DNA of 64,000 bases from Alliaria petiolata (lineage: Eukaryota; Streptophyta; Magnoliopsida; Brassicales; Brassicaceae): assembly GCA_020283515.1 (NCBI GenBank), contig JAHZTW010000001.1, forward strand, positions 386,169,301 through 386,233,300. Direction: 5' to 3'. Under the pieces are notes generated by a model, which worked only from the letters and a program-made list of their open reading frames with translations, did not search any database and was not told the DNA's origin. The translations under genes were made by a program, and so were the position numbers. Positions 57,502 through 64,000 of the stretch are shown in pieces (position 1 is the first letter of the stretch; each line of letters starts with the position of its first letter).

Positions 57502-59076
57502 ATGAGGAAAGTTAGAGGGCCATATGATGGAGAAACCGCTCAACAAAGAGAGGATATGAAGAAAGGGAAGAGGGAAATGGTGCACGGTGAAGGGAGCAAA
57601 AGAACAAAAGAGTCTGCGGGAAAGGAGCCCACTGCGAATGAGCTTTACAAGTCCCTCATGGCCATGGACCACAAGGGGACAAGATTCCCTCACATGGAGA
57701 CTCTTCGAGAGCTTGGGTTATTTGATGATGTGCTAGAGCTCTATACACAAATGGGGATGAGGAAATTCTTCCAGATGGCTCACCCAACCCATAAGGCTCC
57801 ACTTTGCCAATTCCTCTCTACTCTCAAGGTGAAATTCTACCCTCTTTGTGAGGAACCAACTGAAGAAGAAGAGCTAGATGGGCATGGCTATATAACCTTC
57901 AAGGCAGGCCGCAAACAACATAAGATGTCTTTCAAAGAGCTTAATGAAGTATTTGGGTTTGAAGAAGGTTGGAGGAGAGGAAAGGTTGTGGAGTTTCGAC
58001 GGGATAAGCTTACGAATTTATGGAAGTATATCGGGGTTGGCAACTTCAAAGCTGGTACAAGCAAGAGTGGCTCCATCACACATCCCGCAGTGAGGTATGC
58101 ACACAAGGCGCTAGCTCATACCTTCTTCGCAAGAAAGGAGTGTGGTTATATGATTGAGGATGAGCTCGAGCTTTTGGACATTGGATTTAAGAACATCCTA
58201 AGATCCATAAAGATTGGGAATAGAGTGATAACATTGCATGGGGATGGCTCCGAAATAGGCTTGATCTCTCTCCTTCTGAAGAAGCTATTGAGCTACCAAG
58301 AATGGGCTGCTACAACTAAAGACACTGCACCACACCTCAGCGTCGGAGGGATAGTGACACCCATTCTCGAGGCTTGTGGAGCAGATCTCGGAGAAGTTAC
58401 ACACGAGATGGAATGGATGGATGTTTCATACCTTCGCAAAACGAGGTTCCTTAGTGGAACAGCGGGAGGTAGCTATGTCTACAAATTTGCTTATGGCGAA
58501 AGGACGGAAGCAAGGATCAGACTTACATGCCCCCATTTGACAAGTTTCGGAGAGAGGGGTCACATCAGTTTCAGTCCCACAAGAGATGATCTCTACAACC
58601 CTTCAGTCGATCCTCCACTTGAGACTGTGAAGAAGACAAGAAGCTCCACGAGTCAAGCAAGCGCCGAGCTTAGCCAAGAGGAAGACCAAGAGGCGCCTAT
58701 GAGTCCGAAAGTTGGGAGTGAGCGCTACTTCTTTGATGCTTATGATCTAGCCATTCCTTCCCAACCCCTGAGAGAAGCACATCGTCGCAATAACCTCCTC
58801 CAAAGGTGGAAAAAATACCAAGATAAAACCATTAGAAAGATGGTCAAAACCATCAAGGGGATAACAAAAAAAATCAAGGGCCTAAAGGCCAAGATAGGGG
58901 GCGCTTCATCATCAAGAGCTCACGAGGTTGCACATGAAGAAGAAGGCATAGGAGAAAGCGCTATGGAGCTTGATAGAAGACATTCGTTCCACGAGCAAGA
59001 GGGAAATACTTCCCATGAGGAACCACCACGATCCTCCTCCTATGAGACTCGCCAAAGGAAGAGGAAACCAATGTGA
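57502..59076 (+). CDS. Athila env-like protein (ATHILA ORF-1 family)
   Basis: 524 residues from the ATG at 57502; an in-frame ATG at 57496 is also possible, but 57502 directly follows the acceptor-like ATAG/GTGCAA. Same family as 1015-2625, with roughly 45% identity by eye over the better blocks. Landmarks: ELYKSLMAMDHKGTRFP, CQFLSTLKV, HPAVRYAHKALAHTFFARKE, GSERYFFDAYD, and LLQRWKKYQDKTIRK in a basic helical C-terminal segment. No clear signal peptide or transmembrane helix. The frame is uninterrupted although gag-pol of the same element is wrecked. Function unknown; env-like by position only. Confidence 0.88.
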   Translation: MRKVRGPYDGETAQQREDMKKGKREMVHGEGSKRTKESAGKEPTANELYKSLMAMDHKGTRFPHMETLRELGLFDDVLELYTQMGMRKFFQMAHPTHKAPLCQFLSTLKVKFYPLCEEPTEEEELDGHGYITFKAGRKQHKMSFKELNEVFGFEEGWRRGKVVEFRRDKLTNLWKYIGVGNFKAGTSKSGSITHPAVRYAHKALAHTFFARKECGYMIEDELELLDIGFKNILRSIKIGNRVITLHGDGSEIGLISLLLKKLLSYQEWAATTKDTAPHLSVGGIVTPILEACGADLGEVTHEMEWMDVSYLRKTRFLSGTAGGSYVYKFAYGERTEARIRLTCPHLTSFGERGHISFSPTRDDLYNPSVDPPLETVKKTRSSTSQASAELSQEEDQEAPMSPKVGSERYFFDAYDLAIPSQPLREAHRRNNLLQRWKKYQDKTIRKMVKTIKGITKKIKGLKAKIGGASSSRAHEVAHEEEGIGESAMELDRRHSFHEQEGNTSHEEPPRSSSYETRQRKRKPM

Positions 59077-59268
59077 TCCCCAACACCGGAGTCGAGCAAT
59101 CAATCATACTCGATGGGCGAATCCTCCTCCTCCTCAACCCAATTCTAGAGGTAACACTCCAAACTCCATTGTACATACCATTAGTTTCTCTTTCACCTTG
59201 TTTTATCATTTTGTCATATTGATTGCGGTCTCTCTCGAACTTTTATTACACTAAGGACTGTGCAATTT

Positions 59269-59281
59269 AAGTTTGGGGGAG
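59269..59281 (+). promoter_or_regulatory. Internal polypurine-tract-like site, A2
   Basis: AAGTTTGGGGGAG about 190 bases after the env-like stop. The terminal copy has one change. Confidence 0.6.
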
Positions 59282-59550
59282 AGGTTGAGAGATTTGACTT
59301 GTGTTTTGTGATCTTATTTTTTCTTTTTCATGCATCTTTGAGTCTCATGCATTCATCTATGGCATAGAAAAAACCAAAAAAAAAAATGGAAAAATTTCGA
59401 AATTTTTTTTAAAAAGATAGCATGTAGTTGCATTTGCATTTGTTACATAAGTAGGATTGAGTCTAGCTTTCATATAGGATTGCATTCTTGCATAGGGGAC
59501 AATGATGATTTTTCCTTGTAAGGTGTTTAGCTCATGAATTAGTTCAAGGC

Positions 59551-60030
59551 CCTAGTTAGTAGTTCTTTGATGCTTGAAGTGCAAATTTCGAAAGTAAAAG
59601 TTGAACCCTACTTGGACCTCACCATTTGAAACTCAAGTCTAAATTGAAGCAAGTTTTGAATAGAAACCAACTCTCTTGAACTTGAACCTAATTTGAATGA
59701 ACAATTATCATGGTTATGCATTGTTAGAGAACTTGTGGATACCATATACATAGTTGGGTTATCTTCTTTCCTTTTACCACTCTTGTTAACCCTAGTTAGT
59801 AGTTCTTTGATGCTTGAAGTGCAAATTTCGAAAGTAAAAGTTGAACCCTACTTGGACCTCACCATTTGAAACTCAAGTCTAAATTGAAGCAAGTTTTGAA
59901 TAGAAACCAACTCTCTTGAACTTGAACCTAATTTGAATGAACAATTATCATGGTTATGCATTGTTAGAGAACTTGTGGATACCATATACATAGTTGGGTT
60001 ATCTTCTTTCCTTTTACCACTCTTGTTAAC
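59551..60030 (+). repeat. Perfect 240-bp tandem duplication
   Basis: 59551-59790 and 59791-60030 are identical as read line by line, starting CCTAGTTAGTAG and ending CTCTTGTTAAC. Noncoding. A1 has this segment once (about 3022-3260). Confidence 0.95.
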
Positions 60031-61099
60031 CCAAATAACCGACTCTCATCTTTAGAGCGGTTAAGATCAAGCACCCTATCCAAGCTTTCTTTGAGACCTC
60101 TACCTTATTGAGTGCATTAGGCCTTTTTCATCTTGTGAACATAGCGAAAAAAGTGTTGAGTTTAGAGCGACAAGGATAGGCTTCCATGTAGCTAGCTCGA
60201 AAACAATGAGCTAGGTGATAGGATAGGATTCTTGGGTGGGGATTTTGGCTTAATATTCGATATGAATGAAGTAAAGTGGGCGAAGTTGAGTTGGTTAAAG
60301 GGGGAAAACGAAAATTTTGTACAAGTGTTGGCATTGTGTGTTATGCTCTAAGTGTTAAGAAAAAAAAAAGTCCTCTAGAAATGAAAATTAAAAGAGCCAA
60401 GAAAAAGAAAAAAATATGGCTAAGTTAAGATAAGAAAGAGGATGGCAATTTGTGAAAGAAAAGAGAAAAGAGCTTGAAGTGAAAGTGTGCCAACACTTGT
60501 GGTTATAGAAGAGGTTTTCCCCAAGTGCTTAAAGAGAAAAGGAAGAAGGTTTGAACTCATGGGTTTGGCGAATTGCCTTGTAATGGGTAGCATAGGTTGA
60601 GCTTGGTGAGTGAGCTTAAAAGAAAATGAGAGTGAAGACATTTGTGTTACAAAGGGTAGATGGAAGTTTATCCTTGTATGCATAGGTTGCTTTTTACTCT
60701 TAGCATTTTGTCAAAGTTCACTTGTTCATTGAGAGATCCCTTGCATTGGAACCCCATGAAGTTGATATCATTTTTATCTCAAAACCTTACCCAAAAACCA
60801 AACAAGTTCGCTAGCATTGCATGATTCATGATCCATGGTTACTACTTAATGAATGTTAAAGAGTTGGTGAAAATGACTGCTTGGTTAGGTTGAGGCTTAG
60901 GTTCACTTGAATGAGTATGGGTATGGCTAGACCTTTTGTAGTAGAGTTTGCATTAAGGGCATCCTAGAATTAAGAACAAGGACCATTGAATTGATTCATT
61001 TGCTTGACACCTTTGGATTTAAGTCCCCACCTTCAAACCTCTCTCCTTGGCTTGTGTTTCATTTGCTTGGGGACAAGCAAAAGACAAGTTTGGAGGAGT
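60031..61099 (+). other. A2 3' noncoding region and terminal polypurine tract
   Basis: No coding sequence supported; purine-rich stretches. Ends with the tract AAGTTTGGAGGAG (61086-61098) one base before the 3' LTR. Confidence 0.8.
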
Positions 61100-62707
61100 T
61101 GATATGTCTATATTTTGCATCATATTCTCCTCCATTTAGTGTAAGTTTCTCATCATTTAGGAGTCTAATTAAGCATCATTGTGTTGTATTTTGATCATTT
61201 AGAGTTCTAAGGTGTCCTTGCATAATCTTTGCATATTCGCTGCATTTGGAGTGTTTCTCATGTATTTTTGGAGCTAAAGAAACCATTTGGAGTTTTGGGG
61301 ATAAGTTCGGATCAAAGAAGAGTCGAAACAAAGATTGACAGAAGTTGTCTGTCACCACCTCGGTTAGGAGCACCTCGGACAAGCAAACCGAGACGGACCT
61401 TCCAGTACTCTCATCGGCCTAGTTGCATCGGTATGGCGTGTGTAGCAATCCGGGATGCAGCCACTAGAGTTTACCTCGGTTTGGTCACCTCGGACAGACA
61501 AACCGAGATGAAGCCACCAGAGTCTACCTCGGTTTGGTCACCTCGGACAGACAACCCGAGATGAAGCCTCCAGAACTTACCTCGGTCTAGCCACCTCGGA
61601 CAGGCGAGCCGAGACACTGCCCGACGAAGTCTGATTGCTTGCATCGGTTAGAAGCCCATCGGTTTGGCGAACCGATGCGACTACTCAATCAAGTCAAAAA
61701 CCGGGTCAATACCCGGTTTGTTCCGGGTTGACCCGGTACGATCACTATTCACTATAAATACTCTTTAGACCTAATTTTTATCTTAACTTTTATTCTCTTT
61801 GTTCTAAGCTTAAACTTTTTAGCCACTTTGAGGAAAAACCTTGTTTTTGCTTGGATCTTTAAGTTTAATGCAATATCTTTCTTAGATTTCTTGTTTTATC
61901 TTTCTCTAATCATGTTTAGCTTATCAATAACCTTTGATTTGAAGGGTTCAAGCATGATTAGTGAGTAGTTCCTTAGGAACTTGAGGATGAGTTAGATTTA
62001 GGGATTTCTAATGGTTCAATCTTGCAATCTAAAATAGATTCTTTCATCTCTCTTCTTATTAAGGAGTTCTTAATGCCAAATAGCTAATCTTTTGCTATTT
62101 GGATCATAAGCATTTCATACACCCACCAAGTGTTTGATGAAATGCTTGAACCAACTTAATAAGATATTTGCATTCCTAGCCTAAGATATTAGTTTCCTAG
62201 GGTGTTTATCATGCCATTTAGACTTGTAATTAATGCTTGCTAATCATTTTAATGCTAAAATATCATTAGTTCATTAAGGTAATTAGTGAAGGGATTAGTG
62301 CCACACATCATGGATTAGTCTTTATTAAGTGTTCTAGGCATAGAGTTGGCTTGTTTAGTTGCTTAAATGATTGCAAGGTTGTCCATTAGATTGCCCAAAT
62401 CAATGATTCCATCCCTAGGTTTCGTTTTAGTTAATTTGGTAATCTTGCTTAGTAGTTAATCTCTTGTTTAATGCTTCATTAGTGATAATTAAGGCTTAGC
62501 TTCATATTATTGCTCTTGTAGTGTCTCTTTTAGTTTGTGTTTTGTTATTAATTCCTGCTTGTTACTTGAATTCGCCAATTTAGCTTAGCTTAGACCAAAC
62601 TTTGTATTCCTTTTGCATCAAACTCCCAAGATGGATTGATATCTCAAGTATTGCAATGTTATGAGCAATTGAGAAATTGCTTACAAGGAGTAAAAACTCT
62701 TGTATCA
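61100..62707 (+). repeat. 3' LTR of A2
   Basis: 1608 bp, TGATATGTC to CTCTTGTATCA. TATA box ACTATAAATACTC near 61752. It keeps the uninterrupted LTR order (CATGTTTAGCTTATCAATAA near 61911) where the 5' LTR has the inverted piece. Confidence 0.93.
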
Positions 62708-63449
62708 CTTACCACAAGCTTAGCAATCTCCCAAATCAAGTCCAAACCCCTTAGAGAAATCCATATTCTCCACTGCTAACTCCTTCATTAAATTAGGTGA
62801 AGTCTCATCGAGGGAGTATTGATCGAAGAACTTATAGATTCTTTCCCTTCCAAGCTCATAAACACACAGACAGTCTTTGCACAATCTCTCTTATTTTCTC
62901 TTCCTTAAGTCGATTTCTCCCTACTTTTCTAGAGTATCATTTTATTTTTTCTATTGACTTTCTTTTCTTTTTATAGCTCAAGAACGGTGCCACTCACTTT
63001 CATGTTTCTTGTGAGGAGACTCTTTCATGAGTGTAGACTCACCTTCCTAGTCCTTTACACAGAACTCATGCTGCTATTCTTAAACTTAGACTTTTCACAC
63101 TAGGGAAGATCAAAGAGAGATCATGACAAACTTATCTTAAAAATGCTGGAAGAAGAATCAGGTTCAATGCATACCAAGCCCCAAGATGAGAAGTTGAAAG
63201 TTGAAAGAAAAACAAAACCAAAAGTTAGTGAAAACAAAACGAAATTCAAAGAAAAATCCTACCTAAAAGTGGGTTGCCTCCCACTCAGCGCTCGTTTTCA
63301 GTCATTAGCTTGACTGTGTCGGGGTTCAGGCATATGGTGGATCAGATGGTGGCATCGAATGCTTCCCAGAAGAATGTCTCCTCGTCCATGGTAGTGTATA
63401 GGCAGTAGATGCATGAGATCAACCAAGGAATTGAGGAACAACAGCAGGG
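62708..63449 (-). other. Family B noncoding region right of A2
   Basis: Reverse-oriented copy of the family B 3' region, colinear with 24505-24985 up to about 63180. The rest has no recognisable coding sequence. Confidence 0.65.
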
Positions 63450-64000
63450 TGGGTCTTGAGTTTAGGTGGGACACTTCGTTTTCATGCAGAATCATCAAAA
63501 GCAATACCATGCCTTCTACGAGAATCTCGTGGCTTGCATAAGTGTGAAGCAGCTTTTGAACCTTTTAAGTTCTTAATAATAAGATCAGGGGGTTTGGAAT
63601 TGATTCCAGGAAGTGCATACCTTTGCTTTCTTGGAGGTTTCTGGGCTGTAGGATGTGGAGTCGTCTGTTGGACAACATATGATGGAAGTGCAGCATCGGA
63701 AACAACTCGTGGATTGATCTGCGAAGGGTGTCGATCGACACCAAACCTGCAGCTCGAATTTATGCACTTTTCTGTAATTCAGCTCTGCAATCCTTATCTC
63801 CATCACAAATTAGCAACTATTTTTCCACTCCAGTCCTTTAGCTTAACAGATTTCTTAGAATTACCAGCCAATGCCTCTTGAACAACCACCTTGTTCACTT
63901 GCTCATTAGTATCCAGCTCTTCTCTAGCAATGACAGCAATGCAAGAGACGTGTTTGGAAGTCTCAGTAGTAGGAATAGCTTTGTAGAAGACTTCTTTGTC
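63450..64000 (-). pseudogene. Family B polyprotein C-terminal tail (partial)
   Basis: Read leftward, 63806-63585 encodes IRIAELNYRK and KAKVCTSWNQFQTP, matching the tail of the plus-strand copy (22040-22282: ARIAELSCRK, WNQFQTS). One TGTCGATCGACAC (63729-63741) is read as CRST. The upstream part continues past the window edge. Protease and gag are not visible here. Confidence 0.7.

Larger units (their letters stand above)
48863..62707 (+). mobile_element. Complete Athila-type LTR retrotransposon A2
   Basis: 13,845 bp with both LTRs and a perfect 5-bp TSD CTTAC (48858-48862, 62708-62712). Order: 5' LTR, tRNA-Asp primer site, gag-protease-RT-RNase H-integrase, motif-rich leader, env-like ORF, noncoding region with two polypurine tracts, 3' LTR. 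LTRs differ at about 9 of the first 280 positions by eye, mostly transitions. It is defective in pol. Confidence 0.95.
47509..64000 (-). mobile_element. Minus-strand family B element, split by Athila A2
   Basis: Pieces: 3' LTR 47509-48693, noncoding region 48694-48862 and 62708-63449, coding tail from about 63450 to the window edge. Sequence on either side of A2 rejoins exactly across its CTTAC duplication, matching the uninterrupted arrangement at 24470-24520. The 5' LTR is beyond 64000. Confidence 0.85.

Overview
This looks like a transposon-filled stretch of a plant nuclear genome, almost certainly Brassicaceae. The evidence is Athila-type Ty3/gypsy elements with their env-like ORF, tRNA-Asp-type primer sites (TTGGCGCCGTTGCC), a TIR-NBS-LRR gene with the usual intron positions, and a relic strongly resembling Arabidopsis RING-H2 protein ATL23. 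I see no rRNA, tRNA, CRISPR or bacterial-type operon. Only two host gene remnants are supported, both broken: an ATL23-like fragment (18847-19140, +) and a TNL pseudogene (26783-29163, -). Nearly everything else is mobile DNA, and several insertions can be dated relative to each other from target-site duplications (TSDs).

Layout. 1-5930: 3' half of Athila element A1 (env-like ORF, noncoding 3' region, 3' LTR), inserted into the protease of a minus-strand gypsy relic. 5931-11640: that relic, with a gag-protease piece, a tRNA-Met primer site and LTR, then a pol piece (RT, RNase H, integrase) on the far side of the LTR, i.e. a head-to-tail arrangement. 11641-18600: noncoding, with AAG-rich arrays and a 2.8 kb region dense in TCCAT/TCCAC motifs that includes a roughly 210-230 bp degenerate tandem repeat. 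18600-24344: ATL23 fragment cut by a gag-protease-only retroelement (family B). 24345-30017: inverted B fragment, Helitron-like terminus, fold-back element, TNL pseudogene, poly(A) retroposon end. 30018-46678: one minus-strand LTR element (C) with TSD ATTTC, into which three elements inserted: solo LTR D (30028-31817), a family B solo LTR (35791-36953, TSD ACTTA) and a 7.9 kb two-gene CACTA transposon (37278-45149, TSD TGA). 47509-64000: a minus-strand family B element split by a complete 13.8 kb Athila element A2 (48863-62707, TSD CTTAC).

How parts work together. A2 carries gag-protease-RT-RNase H-integrase and then a separate env-like ORF. Its gag-pol has at least five stops, a frameshift and an altered RT catalytic motif, yet the env-like ORFs of both A1 and A2 are open throughout. 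Family B lacks RT and integrase and would need another element's enzymes, plausibly Athila's because it shares the tRNA-Asp primer site and polypurine tract. The CACTA element carries a TNPD-like and a Transposase_24-like gene; copies of its terminal motif lie in the promoters of both.

The most interesting pattern: each Athila-like family carries its own CG-containing, partly palindromic motif cluster in U3 just upstream of the TATA box. A1 and A2 repeat theirs upstream of the env-like ORF. B repeats TGTCGATCGACAC inside its coding region in all three reading frames, which implies a DNA- or RNA-level signal rather than a peptide. All three families also carry a second, internal copy of the polypurine tract. 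All calls come from reading the sequence; no database search was possible.
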